Of a DNA stretch of 64,000 nt, positions 17,651 to 25,503 are shown piece by piece. The stretch lies in assembly GCA_004020365.1 (NCBI GenBank), contig SAQR01000021.1, positions 29,018 to 93,017 of the forward strand, read 5' to 3'. The DNA comes from Mesorhizobium sp. Its GTDB lineage: Bacteria; Pseudomonadota; Alphaproteobacteria; Rhizobiales; Rhizobiaceae. Each line of letters begins with the position of its first letter. Within the stretch, counting starts at the first letter, position 1. Under the pieces are notes generated by a model. It did not search any database, had not been told where the DNA came from, and saw only the letters and a list, made by a program, of their open reading frames with translations. The position numbers and the translations under genes were made by a program.

Positions 17651-18883
17651 ATGTTGGAATTGCTGCTATGCTCCATGCTCACCATCTTCCCGGACTATCT
17701 TTTTCGCCGCTACGTCCAGGATAAACGGATCGGCCGGGAGATCACCTTCTACTCGGTGTGGTTCGAGCTCCGGTGGGGGATCACCGCTTGCCTGATCCTC
17801 ACCGTCTCCCTCATCACGCTCATCTTCTACTTCCATCCCGCCACGACGGCTGTCACGGCCGTATTCCGGACCGTCACCATTCTCCCAGAGACCGGTGGCC
17901 GCGTCGCCGAGGTCTTTGTGGGCTTGAACGACAAGGTCGAGGCCGGCCAGCCGCTGTTCCGCCTGGACAGCTCGCAGCAGGAAGCGGTCCACGAGTCGGC
18001 TCGCCGAACCATCGCCGAAGTCGATGCTGCTACCGAAGTGGCCCGGAGCGAACTGGCGGTGGCGGACGGGCAGATCCGGCAGGCCGAGAGCGCCCATCGT
18101 GACGCGCTGGCGGAGCTCGAGACCAAAACCGAACTCCGGCGCCGTAACCCGAATACCGTTCCCTTGCGGGAACTCGAGCGGCTGCGGGACGTCGCGGAAG
18201 GTCAGCAGGGTGCGGCTGAAGCTGCGCTGGCGAACAAGCAGGCGCTGCAGACCAAGATCGCTTTGCTGCTGCCGGCGCAGAAGGCAAGCGCCGAGGCGGC
18301 ACTCGCCCAGGCTCAGGTCGAAATCGACAAGACACTCGTTCGGGCCGGCGTTACCGGAACGGTTCAGCAGTTCACGCTCAGGCCTGGCGACGTGGTCAAT
18401 CCGATGCTGCGGCCCGCCGGCATCCTGGTCCCCGCCGAGGCGGGCCGACTGGCGCTCGTCGCCGGTTTCGGGCAGATCGAGGCTCAGGTGATCAAGACCG
18501 GCATGATCACCGAGGTCATATGCATCGGCAAACCCTTCACCGTTATCCCGATGGTGGTGACCCAGGTTCAGGACGCCATCGCGTCCGGTCAGTTCCGGCC
18601 CACCGACCAACTGATCGACGTGACGCAGACGGCCCGGCCCGGAACCATCACCGCATTCATGGAGCCCCTCTACGCGGGCGGACTCGAAGGCGTCCCGCCG
18701 GGCGGCAGTTGCATTGCCAACGCCTACACGAACAACCATGACGAACTCGAGTCGGACAACCTGGGTACCCCGCGATGGCTGTTTCTGCACATGGTAGACA
18801 CGGTCGGAATCGTGCACGCCGCGATCCTGCGGATCCAGGCGCTGCTGCTTCCAGTGCAGACCCTGGTCTTGACGGGCCACTGA
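17651..18883 (+). CDS. HlyD/EmrA-family membrane fusion protein
   Basis: The 410-residue protein has an N-terminal membrane anchor (ITACLILTVSLITLIFYF, about residues 40-60). The lipoyl half-motif is ETGGRVAEVFVGLNDKVEAG, the long coiled-coil hairpin spans about residues 115-220, and the second half is DKTLVRAGVTGTVQQFTL with PGDVVNPM. These are the parts of a periplasmic adaptor of an efflux or secretion pump. No inner-membrane pump or outer-membrane factor gene is adjacent; the only partner is the two-TM protein directly upstream. The C-terminal 60 residues include another hydrophobic stretch (ILRIQALLLPVQTLVL), as in YibH-like adaptors. Confidence 0.85.
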   Translation: MLELLLCSMLTIFPDYLFRRYVQDKRIGREITFYSVWFELRWGITACLILTVSLITLIFYFHPATTAVTAVFRTVTILPETGGRVAEVFVGLNDKVEAGQPLFRLDSSQQEAVHESARRTIAEVDAATEVARSELAVADGQIRQAESAHRDALAELETKTELRRRNPNTVPLRELERLRDVAEGQQGAAEAALANKQALQTKIALLLPAQKASAEAALAQAQVEIDKTLVRAGVTGTVQQFTLRPGDVVNPMLRPAGILVPAEAGRLALVAGFGQIEAQVIKTGMITEVICIGKPFTVIPMVVTQVQDAIASGQFRPTDQLIDVTQTARPGTITAFMEPLYAGGLEGVPPGGSCIANAYTNNHDELESDNLGTPRWLFLHMVDTVGIVHAAILRIQALLLPVQTLVLTGH

Positions 18884-19143
18884 CGCGGAGGACGCGTGCA
18901 AGGAGGTCGGCTAGGTCTCGTGGCCAATGGTGAATCGCGCCATGCTGGCGGGGGGGTGAGGACACATCGAGATCTCGGGCGGACGGAACACCGCTAGACA
19001 GGATGGTCCCGAAGAAAGCTGTGGCCACCGATGTAGGGGGGTGTTGGCAGAACATTCCTGTCGGGTCGCGCGGATGAACACGCTATCCATCGAGACAGGA
19101 TCTCCGCCGTCGAGTCGGCCTGACCTCTCTGAGAAAGGTACCG

Positions 19144-19476
19144 ATGATGACCGTGTACGTGGCCCAGATTTCAGGACGTGGGCCCAGACTTCAGGAGGCG
19201 GGATTGTTGCCTTCGACGCGGCGAACGACGACGAGGCTAGAGCGCGGCTGGCAGACAGGACAATTCGGCGAGACCTGATTGTGTTCCAAAACGAAGTGTC
19301 CTCTTTGGAACGGCGTCTCGGAAATCCAATTGCGGGAAGCAAAACCGAAGGAAGCCGAAACTTGGGAAGCTGGCCAATCGATTAGGGCTGGTGATGACAA
19401 GGGCAGGCATGTCTTCCTGGTTCCCATCGTCGATCGCGAAGGAAATATCGCGGGCATATGGCAACGGCGGATATGA
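19144..19476 (+). pseudogene. Frameshifted small conserved protein gene (tandem duplication)
   Basis: Three pieces reconstruct one protein: MMTVYVAQISG from the ATG at 19144, GGIVAFDAANDDEARARLAD through DLIVFQNE, then GVSEIQLREAKPKEAETW through IAGIWQRRI to the stop at 19476. The first break is a 20-base tandem duplication (19161-19180 repeated from 19181); removing one copy restores VAQTSGGGIVAFDAA. The second shift is near 19290. The protein is soluble and about 105 residues long. I do not know its function. The region from 18884 to 19143 upstream shows nothing I can identify. Confidence 0.6.
19161..19196 (+). repeat. 20-base tandem duplication inside a small gene
   Basis: GGCCCAGATTTCAGGA at 19161 is repeated as GGCCCAGACTTCAGGA at 19181, a period of 20 bases with one mismatch in the 16-base unit. 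Because 20 is not a multiple of three, it breaks the reading frame of the gene that contains it. Confidence 0.75.
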
Positions 19477-19613
19477 CACGGACGCTCAGTGTGAACGCGC
19501 CTGGCTCGAAAAACCCGTTGGGAGAACGTGGAGTTCTTCCTTGGTTCATCGAAAAAAGCCGGACTCACCTCAAGGACCGACTTTTGCGCTGGCCGAGCCG
19601 ATTCTGCCCGTAG
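19473..19613 (+). CDS. Possible 46-residue protein
   Basis: The ATG overlaps the stop of the preceding broken gene (ATGA at 19473). The product is basic and contains GVLPWFIEKSRTHLKDRLLR, which reads like a helical segment, but I recognise no family. It ends just before motif copy D. It may be a real small gene or debris. Confidence 0.3.
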   Translation: MTRTLSVNAPGSKNPLGERGVLPWFIEKSRTHLKDRLLRWPSRFCP

Positions 19614-19614
19614 G

Positions 19615-19635
19615 TTACCGTTAATTACCTTCCGC
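19615..19635 (+). promoter_or_regulatory. Weaker copy D of the repeated motif
   Basis: CCGTTAATTACCTTCCGC resembles copies A-C (GTTAATTAC in place of GTAANTTAC, same TTCCGC end) and is followed 12 bases on by TAGGCAAAC, like TAGGCTAC after copy A. It lies 172 bases ahead of the sulfatase start. Confidence 0.35.
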
Positions 19636-19807
19636 CCCGAGCGGCAATAGGCAAACCTCACGAATGACGATTTTGAAGAAGGCATGGCTGAAGCGTCCTG
19701 CCACGAGTTTCGTCTCGTCGATAGAAGGCGGAGCATGTTTTTCTCGCCAGGGAACCGAAAACTCGGCTCATCTTGGACGAAGCGGTACAATCAGAGGAGG
19801 ACGTCAG

Positions 19808-21445
19808 ATGAGCGACAAGCAAGCGAATCCAGACCGACAACCGAACCGGCGCGACATTTTGCTGACCGGAGGATCTGTGCTCGCCATTTCGGCCGTCGCA
19901 TCCGGAATCGCCACGAGCGCGAAAGCTCAAGCAGCCGGCGCAAAGCCCAACATCCTCGTCATTTTCGGCGATGACGTCGGTTATTGGAACCTCAGCGCCT
20001 ACAACCGGGGCATGATGGGCTATCGCACGCCGAACATCGATCGGATCGCCAAAGAGGGCGCGATCTTCACCGACCACTACGCCCAACAGTCCTGCACAGC
20101 CGGGCGCGCCGCATTCATTACCGGCCAATCCTGCTTCCGCACCGGCCTGCTGAAGGTAGGCCTGCCGGGTGCCAAGGAAGGGTTGTCGGAGAAGGACCCG
20201 ACACTTGCGGAACTGCTCAAGCCGCAAGGGTATGTGACCGGCCAGTTTGGCAAGAATCATCTCGGCGACCGCAACGAGCATCTGCCCACCGTTCACGGCT
20301 TCGATGAATTCTTCGGTAATCTCTATCACCTCAATGCCGAGGATGAGCCGGAGCATCCCGACTACCCGAAGAACCCCGAGTTCAAGGCCAGGTTTGGTCC
20401 ACGCGGCGTGATGAAATGCAAGGCCAGTGCAACTGACGATCCGACGGAGGATCCGCGCTTCGGGCGGGTGGGCAAACAAGAGATCGAGGACACCGGCCCG
20501 CTGACGAAGAAGCGCATGGAAACCGTAGACGAAGAGTTCCTCGGCAGCGCGCTCGACTTCATCGACCGCTCACACAACGACGGCAAGCCGTTCTTCTGTT
20601 GGTTCAACACCACCCGCACACACATCTATACCTTCCTCAAGGCGGCATCGAAGGGCAAGACCGGCTTGGGCATCTATGCGGACGCGATGGTAGAGATGGA
20701 CGGCATGGTCGGCCAGCTTCTGGGCAAGCTCGATGAACTCGGCATCGCCGACAACACCATCGTGCTTTGGACGACCGACAACGGCGCGGAGGTTTTCTCG
20801 TGGCCGGACGGCGGCACCACGCCCTTCAAAGGCGAGAAGAACACAAACTGGGAAGGTGGCTACCGCGTGCCGTGCATGATGCGCTGGCCGGGCGTCATCA
20901 AGCCGGGAACGGAGATCAACCATATAACGTCACACGAAGATTTCGTTCCGACGTTGGTCGCCGCCGCAGGCGAACCAGACGTGACGGCTAAGCTGTTGAA
21001 GGGATACGATGCCGCCGGCAAGACCTTCAAAGTGCATCTGGATGGCTACGACCAACGCGACGTGCTGGCTGGCGAAGGCGAAGGCAAGCGCCACGAATAC
21101 TTCTACTGGACCGATGACGGCAACCTCGCCGGCTTGCGTTACGAACGCTGGAAGATGGTGTTCCTCGAGCAGCGCGAGGAGGGGCTTGCCGTATGGGAGA
21201 ACCCGCTGATTCCGCTGCGGTTCCCGAAGCTCTTCGACATCAAGGGTGACCCGTTCGAACGGGCGCAGACGGACGCCGGGGAATACGCCAGATGGCGCGT
21301 CGAACACGCTTTCGCACTCGTGCCGGCGCAGGCCTATGTCGCCAAACACCTGCAGACCTATATCGAGTTCCCGCCGCGGCAGGAGCCCGGCAGCTTCGCG
21401 CTCGACCAGGTCCTGGCGAAACTGCAGGAAGGTGGCAGAAACTGA
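19808..21445 (+). CDS. Exported type I sulfatase (formylglycine-dependent)
   Basis: The ATG at 19808 follows AGAGGAGG and yields a 545-residue protein with a Tat signal (NRRDILLTGGSVLAISAVAS). The alkaline-phosphatase fold starts with PNILVIFGDDVGYWNLSAYN (metal-binding DD). The active-site motif is CTAGR with Cys96, the residue normally turned into formylglycine, followed by AAFITG. Later motifs include GQFGKNHLGD, TDNGAE and HEDFVPTLVAAAG. It should hydrolyse sulfate esters in the periplasm; the substrate is unknown. A formylglycine-generating enzyme is encoded three genes downstream. If the protein leaves by Tat, maturation of Cys96 presumably happens in the cytoplasm before export, which is inference. 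Confidence 0.92.
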   Translation: MSDKQANPDRQPNRRDILLTGGSVLAISAVASGIATSAKAQAAGAKPNILVIFGDDVGYWNLSAYNRGMMGYRTPNIDRIAKEGAIFTDHYAQQSCTAGRAAFITGQSCFRTGLLKVGLPGAKEGLSEKDPTLAELLKPQGYVTGQFGKNHLGDRNEHLPTVHGFDEFFGNLYHLNAEDEPEHPDYPKNPEFKARFGPRGVMKCKASATDDPTEDPRFGRVGKQEIEDTGPLTKKRMETVDEEFLGSALDFIDRSHNDGKPFFCWFNTTRTHIYTFLKAASKGKTGLGIYADAMVEMDGMVGQLLGKLDELGIADNTIVLWTTDNGAEVFSWPDGGTTPFKGEKNTNWEGGYRVPCMMRWPGVIKPGTEINHITSHEDFVPTLVAAAGEPDVTAKLLKGYDAAGKTFKVHLDGYDQRDVLAGEGEGKRHEYFYWTDDGNLAGLRYERWKMVFLEQREEGLAVWENPLIPLRFPKLFDIKGDPFERAQTDAGEYARWRVEHAFALVPAQAYVAKHLQTYIEFPPRQEPGSFALDQVLAKLQEGGRN

Positions 21446-21461
21446 TCCTTAGCTCTGAATA

Positions 21462-21492
21462 GGCCGCGCTCGCACTATCGGCAGGCGCGGCC
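21462..21492 (+). terminator. Hairpin between sulfatase and next gene
   Basis: GGCCGCGC (21462-21469) and GCGCGGCC (21485-21492) form an eight-base perfect stem with a 15-base loop. No T-run follows, so it is more likely an attenuating or RNA-stabilising hairpin inside the operon than a full terminator. Confidence 0.4.
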
Positions 21493-21517
21493 TCCAAGCC
21501 AACTCGGAAGCAGATCA

Positions 21518-22072
21518 ATGGCAGTCGCGAACAACAATTCTTCGACCGAGACCATTGCTCAGCGGGCAAAGCACGAGCTGCGCGAGTACGCGCTCCTGTC
21601 CTTGTATCTTTTCGTCTGCTTTGGTGCGCTCATTCTCTACAAGGCAGCGATCCTTGGCGAGGAGGGCATCAGATATCTGCCATCAGGGCTGGCGGCCATC
21701 AAGGCACTGATCCTGGCGAAGTTCATAATGCTCGGGCAGATGATCCGATTGGGCGACCAGCGCCGAAGCAGGATGGTCTACGTCATAGCCTTCAAGGCCC
21801 TGTTATATCTGATCCTGCTTCTCGTCCTCTCGGTCGTTGAAGAAGTCATCGTCGGGCTGGTTCACGGGCGAACTATCGCCGCTTCGCTCGCTGAATTCGG
21901 AGGAGACAAGCTGCCGCAGACGCTCGCGACAAGCCTGATCATGCTGCTGATATTGATCCCCTACCTGGCATCCAGGGAATTGAACGCCGCACTCGGGAAA
22001 GGTCGGCTTTGGACGCTGCTGTTCGAACACCGCCCCGCTCAAATTACAGAAAGCAAAGGTGTCAAGCCATGA
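21518..22072 (+). CDS. Four-TM membrane protein of unknown function
   Basis: The 184-residue protein has four hydrophobic helices: LLSLYLFVCFGALILYKAAI, AAIKALILAKFIMLGQM, VIAFKALLYLILLLVLSVV and LATSLIMLLILIPYLA. There are no obvious catalytic or binding motifs. A short polar N-terminus and a basic C-terminus lie at the ends. The gene overlaps the HAD gene by four bases (ATGA), so the two are translated together. Such proteins recur in sulfatase/HAD/DUF3300 clusters, but no function has been assigned to them. Confidence 0.75.
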   Translation: MAVANNNSSTETIAQRAKHELREYALLSLYLFVCFGALILYKAAILGEEGIRYLPSGLAAIKALILAKFIMLGQMIRLGDQRRSRMVYVIAFKALLYLILLLVLSVVEEVIVGLVHGRTIAASLAEFGGDKLPQTLATSLIMLLILIPYLASRELNAALGKGRLWTLLFEHRPAQITESKGVKP

Positions 22073-23070
22073 CCGCTCTCGCTCGCGCCGCCAGGCGCTA
22101 TTTGCTGCCCCTTTTTCTGTTGATGGCGATTGCGCCCTCCGCGCAAGGCACGGAAGTACTCGCCTCGTGGGACGAAGGCGAGGCGAAGCAATCCATCGTG
22201 CGGTTCGTCGAAAGCGTGGTCGCGGAAGGCTCGGCGGATTTCGTGCCTGTGCCCGAACGCATCGCGGTGTTCGACAATGACGGGACGCTGTGGGGCGAAC
22301 AGCCGCTCTACTTCCAACTCCTATTCGCGCTCGATCGGATCAAAGCGCTCGCCCCGCAACATCCGGAGTGGAAGGACAAGGAGCCGTTCGCATCATTGCT
22401 CAAAGGCAATGTGAAAGCTGCACTCGCTGGCGGCGAGCCGGCCATCATGCAGATCGTCATGGCCACGCATTCCGGCATGACAACCGACGAATTCGACCAG
22501 ATCGTCAGCGACTGGATTGCCAGCGCCAAACATCCGAAGACCGGCCGGCTCTACACCGAGATGGCCTACCAGCCGATGCTGGAGGTGTTGAGCTATCTGC
22601 GGGCCAACGGCTTTAAGACTTTCATCGTGTCCGGCGGCGGAATCGATTTCATGAGGGTCTTCAGCGAAGACGTTTACGGCATTCCCCCCGAGCAGATCGT
22701 TGGCAGCAGTGGCAAGACCAGTTTCGAGATACGCGACGGGGCGCCACTGCTCATGAAGTTGCCGGAAATCAACTTCATCGACGACAAGGCCGGCAAGCCC
22801 GTCGGCATCCACCAGCATATCGGTCGCCGGCCGATCGCGGCGTTCGGCAATTCCGACGGCGACCTGCAGATGCTGCAGTGGACATGCTCGGGACCCGGCC
22901 CGCACTTCTGCCTTTACGTCCACCATACCGACGCGGATCGGGAATGGGCCTACGACCGGCAGTCAAGCATCGGCCATCTCGACAAGGGCCTCGACGCCGC
23001 AGCCGATTCTGGTTGGACGGTTGTCGATATGAAGAAGGATTGGAACCGGGTGTTCGCCTTCGAGAAGTAA
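22069..23070 (+). CDS. Exported HAD-superfamily phosphatase
   Basis: The 333-residue protein starts with a signal peptide (LLPLFLLMAIAPSAQG). HAD motif I is VFDNDGTLW (nucleophile Asp69, Asp71), motif II is FIVSGGGIDF, a Lys follows in the SSGKTSF/FIDDKAGKP region, and motif IV is AAFGNSDGDLQML. The layout is like phosphoserine phosphatase-type HAD enzymes, but with export, so the substrate should be periplasmic. It lies between the four-TM protein and the formylglycine-generating enzyme, 17 bases before the latter. The cluster therefore pairs a desulfating and a dephosphorylating enzyme. Confidence 0.88.
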   Translation: MTALARAARRYLLPLFLLMAIAPSAQGTEVLASWDEGEAKQSIVRFVESVVAEGSADFVPVPERIAVFDNDGTLWGEQPLYFQLLFALDRIKALAPQHPEWKDKEPFASLLKGNVKAALAGGEPAIMQIVMATHSGMTTDEFDQIVSDWIASAKHPKTGRLYTEMAYQPMLEVLSYLRANGFKTFIVSGGGIDFMRVFSEDVYGIPPEQIVGSSGKTSFEIRDGAPLLMKLPEINFIDDKAGKPVGIHQHIGRRPIAAFGNSDGDLQMLQWTCSGPGPHFCLYVHHTDADREWAYDRQSSIGHLDKGLDAAADSGWTVVDMKKDWNRVFAFEK

Positions 23071-23087
23071 GACTTCGGAGCAAGACG

Positions 23088-24056
23088 ATGAGTCGAGTTG
23101 TGGAACGCCAGGCTCAATCTACAAGGGTCGAAGAGCCATTCCTGAACATGGTCTGGATTCCCGGCGGTACATTCCTCATGGGATCGGACAAGCACTATCC
23201 CGAAGAGGCGCCGGCGCACAGCGTGGCAGTGGGCGGCTTCTGGATGGACGTCTGCACTGTCACCAACCGCGAGTTTGCTCGCTTCGTCGACGCAACTGAT
23301 TACGTCACCTCGGCCGAACGTCCCGTAAATCCCGATGATTATCCCGGAGCGAAGCCGGACATGCTGGCGCCTTCGTCCGTGGTATTCAGCAAGGCCAACC
23401 AGCGCGTCGATCTCCGCGATCACTACAATTGGTGGGTCTATGTGCGCGGCGCCAATTGGCGCCATCCGCGCGGGCCGGCGAGTTCGATCAAGCGGCTGGC
23501 CGATCATCCGGTCGTGCATGTGAACTTTGAGGATGCCGAAGCCTACGCATCGTGGGCGGGCAAGGAATTGCCCACCGAGGCCGAGTGGGAATTCGCGGCG
23601 CGTGGCGGGCTCGACGCGGCCGAATTTGTCTGGGGCGATGAAATGACGCCCGATGGACGACACATGGCCAACACCTGGCAGGGCGAATTCCCGTGGCGGA
23701 ATCTCTGCGAGGACGGCTACGAGGGGACGTCACCCGTCGCCTCCTTTGCCGCTAACGGCTACGGCCTCTACGACATGGCCGGCAATGTCTGGCAGTGGAC
23801 CACGGACTGGTACCAGGAACACGGCAAGAACGACAGCCCGTGCTGCACAGTCGACGACCCCCGCGGCGCCAAACGGGAGGACAGCCTCGATCCACGGCAG
23901 CCGCAGATCAGAATCCTGCGCAAGGTGATGAAAGGCGGATCGCATCTTTGCGCGCCCAACTATTGCCGGCGCTACCGCCCGGCCGCGCGGATGGCGCAGC
24001 CGATCGATACGTCGACGTGCCATTTAGGTTTCCGCTGCATTGCACGCAGAACGTGA
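23088..24056 (+). CDS. Formylglycine-generating enzyme (sulfatase-modifying factor, SUMF1 family)
   Basis: This 322-residue protein has the FGE fold from MVWIPGGTFLMGSDKHYPEE through GFWMDVCTVTNREFARFVDA, PVVHVNFEDAEAYASWAG, LPTEAEWEFAARGG and GNVWQWTTDW. The two catalytic cysteines are in GGSHLCAPNYC (Cys288 and Cys293, five apart as in characterised FGEs). The closing motif is STCHLGFRC. It oxidises the sulfatase active-site Cys to formylglycine. No signal peptide is present, so it acts in the cytoplasm. Its presence in the same operon as a CTAGR sulfatase indicates dedicated maturation. The ATG at 23088 is chosen because it follows GGAG and leaves 17 bases after the HAD stop. Confidence 0.92.
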   Translation: MSRVVERQAQSTRVEEPFLNMVWIPGGTFLMGSDKHYPEEAPAHSVAVGGFWMDVCTVTNREFARFVDATDYVTSAERPVNPDDYPGAKPDMLAPSSVVFSKANQRVDLRDHYNWWVYVRGANWRHPRGPASSIKRLADHPVVHVNFEDAEAYASWAGKELPTEAEWEFAARGGLDAAEFVWGDEMTPDGRHMANTWQGEFPWRNLCEDGYEGTSPVASFAANGYGLYDMAGNVWQWTTDWYQEHGKNDSPCCTVDDPRGAKREDSLDPRQPQIRILRKVMKGGSHLCAPNYCRRYRPAARMAQPIDTSTCHLGFRCIARRT

Positions 24057-24124
24057 CAAACACTGCCAAAAAAAGGCCCGGCGCAAAGCCTGCCCGGACA
24101 GAGACAGACAGGGAGGATAGAAGC

Positions 24125-25483
24125 ATGATGGGCAACGACATGTTGAAGGCGGGCGCTGCGGCGCTGGCGCTGCTGCTTGCCGGATTTGGTTCGGCGCATC
24201 CTGTCCTTGCACAAGAACAGGTCGCGGCGGCTGCCGCTTCGGGTGATGCGACGACTTCGCCGGAGCCGCTGAGCGCCGACGAGATGGAGGTCATGGTGGC
24301 GCGGATTGCGCTCTATCCGGACGAGTTGATCGCGGTGATCACTGCGGCTGCGCTTTATCCGCTGCAGATCGTCGAGGCGGCGCGCTTCCTCGAGCGGCAC
24401 GAGAAGGACAAGAGCTTGAAGGCCAAGGATAGCTGGGACGGCTCGGTGGTGTCGCTGCTCAACTATCCGGACATCGTCAAGATGATGAGCGACGACCTCG
24501 AATGGACGCAGGCGCTCGGCGACGCCATCGCCTACCAGCAGAAGGACGTGCTGGTTGCCATCCAGCAATTGCGCGACGAGGCGGTCGCCAAGGGCGTCAT
24601 CAAATCCGACGACAAGATCCAGGTGGTCAAGGAGAACGACAATTTCGTCATCAAGTCGGCGAGCCCCGAAGTGATCTACGTCCCGCAGTACCCACCGCAG
24701 ATGTTTTATGAGCCCAACTATGTGTGGGAGCCGATCCGCTATTATCCCGACCCCTATCCCTATTACTGGTATCCCGGAGCGACCTTCTTCGCCGGGGCGG
24801 TGACGGGCGCCATCTGGGCCGCCGCCGTCGACTGGAACGACTGGGGCGTATGGGGCGGTCGCTGGAACGGCAACGACATCAACATCGATTGCAACAACTG
24901 CTTCAACAACCGCGACTTCAAAGGCAAGATCAACTTGAACGACGTCGACTGGAAGAACATCGACCGCAACAAGATCAACATCGACCGCAACCAGTTCAAC
25001 AAGTTCGACCAGACCAATATCAAGAACCGGATCGACAAGAATAGCGACAACGCCATCCGCGACCGCGCCCGCGACATCAAGAAGAACGACAAGCTCGCCA
25101 ACAGGGCGCCGGGCAAGACGGCTGCAACGAGAGACATCCGCAAGAGCACGCTCGACGGGCTGAAGGGCCAGGGCGGTCAGGCTGCAAACAGGCCGGGCAA
25201 CAAGCCGAACGTCAAACGCCCAGAAGCCAGGCCCGCCGTCGCCGACCGACCCACCGCCAACCGCCCAACCGCCCAACCGGCTAAGGTCAACCGCCCGGCC
25301 GGCAAGCCGAAACCCGCAGCAAGGATCGACAACCGGCCGAACAAGCCTTCGGGGCTTGGCAACGTCGATCGCGGCAAGGTGACCAAGGTCAGCTCCAACC
25401 GCGGCCATCAATCAATGGGTGGCGGCAGCCGTGGTGGCGGCCACAAGCAGATCAAGCGCCCCAGTGGCGGACGCCGGCGTTAA
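24125..25483 (+). CDS. DUF3300 secreted protein with Asn/Asp-rich tail
   Basis: The ATG at 24125 follows GGGAGGATAG. The 452-residue product has a signal peptide (ending VLAQEQ) and the DUF3300 core (ARIALYPDELIAVITAAALY, then ARFLERHEKDKSLK and YPDIVKMMSDDLEWTQALGD). Next come ASPEVIYVPQYPPQ and an aromatic Tyr/Pro/Trp stretch. From about residue 250 the protein turns into low-complexity sequence: first N/D/K-rich repeats (DWKNIDRNKINIDRNQFNKF), then Pro/Ala/Arg/Asn-rich repeats (PTANRPTAQPAKVNRP). A tail of Gly, Ser, Arg and Lys follows. The tail is strongly basic and probably disordered, so it may bind anionic surface polymers; this is inference. Confidence 0.88.
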   Translation: MMGNDMLKAGAAALALLLAGFGSAHPVLAQEQVAAAAASGDATTSPEPLSADEMEVMVARIALYPDELIAVITAAALYPLQIVEAARFLERHEKDKSLKAKDSWDGSVVSLLNYPDIVKMMSDDLEWTQALGDAIAYQQKDVLVAIQQLRDEAVAKGVIKSDDKIQVVKENDNFVIKSASPEVIYVPQYPPQMFYEPNYVWEPIRYYPDPYPYYWYPGATFFAGAVTGAIWAAAVDWNDWGVWGGRWNGNDINIDCNNCFNNRDFKGKINLNDVDWKNIDRNKINIDRNQFNKFDQTNIKNRIDKNSDNAIRDRARDIKKNDKLANRAPGKTAATRDIRKSTLDGLKGQGGQAANRPGNKPNVKRPEARPAVADRPTANRPTAQPAKVNRPAGKPKPAARIDNRPNKPSGLGNVDRGKVTKVSSNRGHQSMGGGSRGGGHKQIKRPSGGRRR

Positions 25484-25503
25484 CGGAACGGGAGGACAGG
25501 ATC

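Noticed and set aside
17666-18901. A 411-codon minus-strand frame opposite the HlyD-type gene
   Set aside because: The plus strand encodes a clear adaptor with lipoyl and coiled-coil motifs; the opposite frame is a GC-rich shadow.
25120-25480. Tandem repeats at the end of DUF3300 read as a possible CRISPR-like array
   Set aside because: The repeats are short, irregular and in frame with the protein; there are no constant repeats with unique spacers anywhere in the window.
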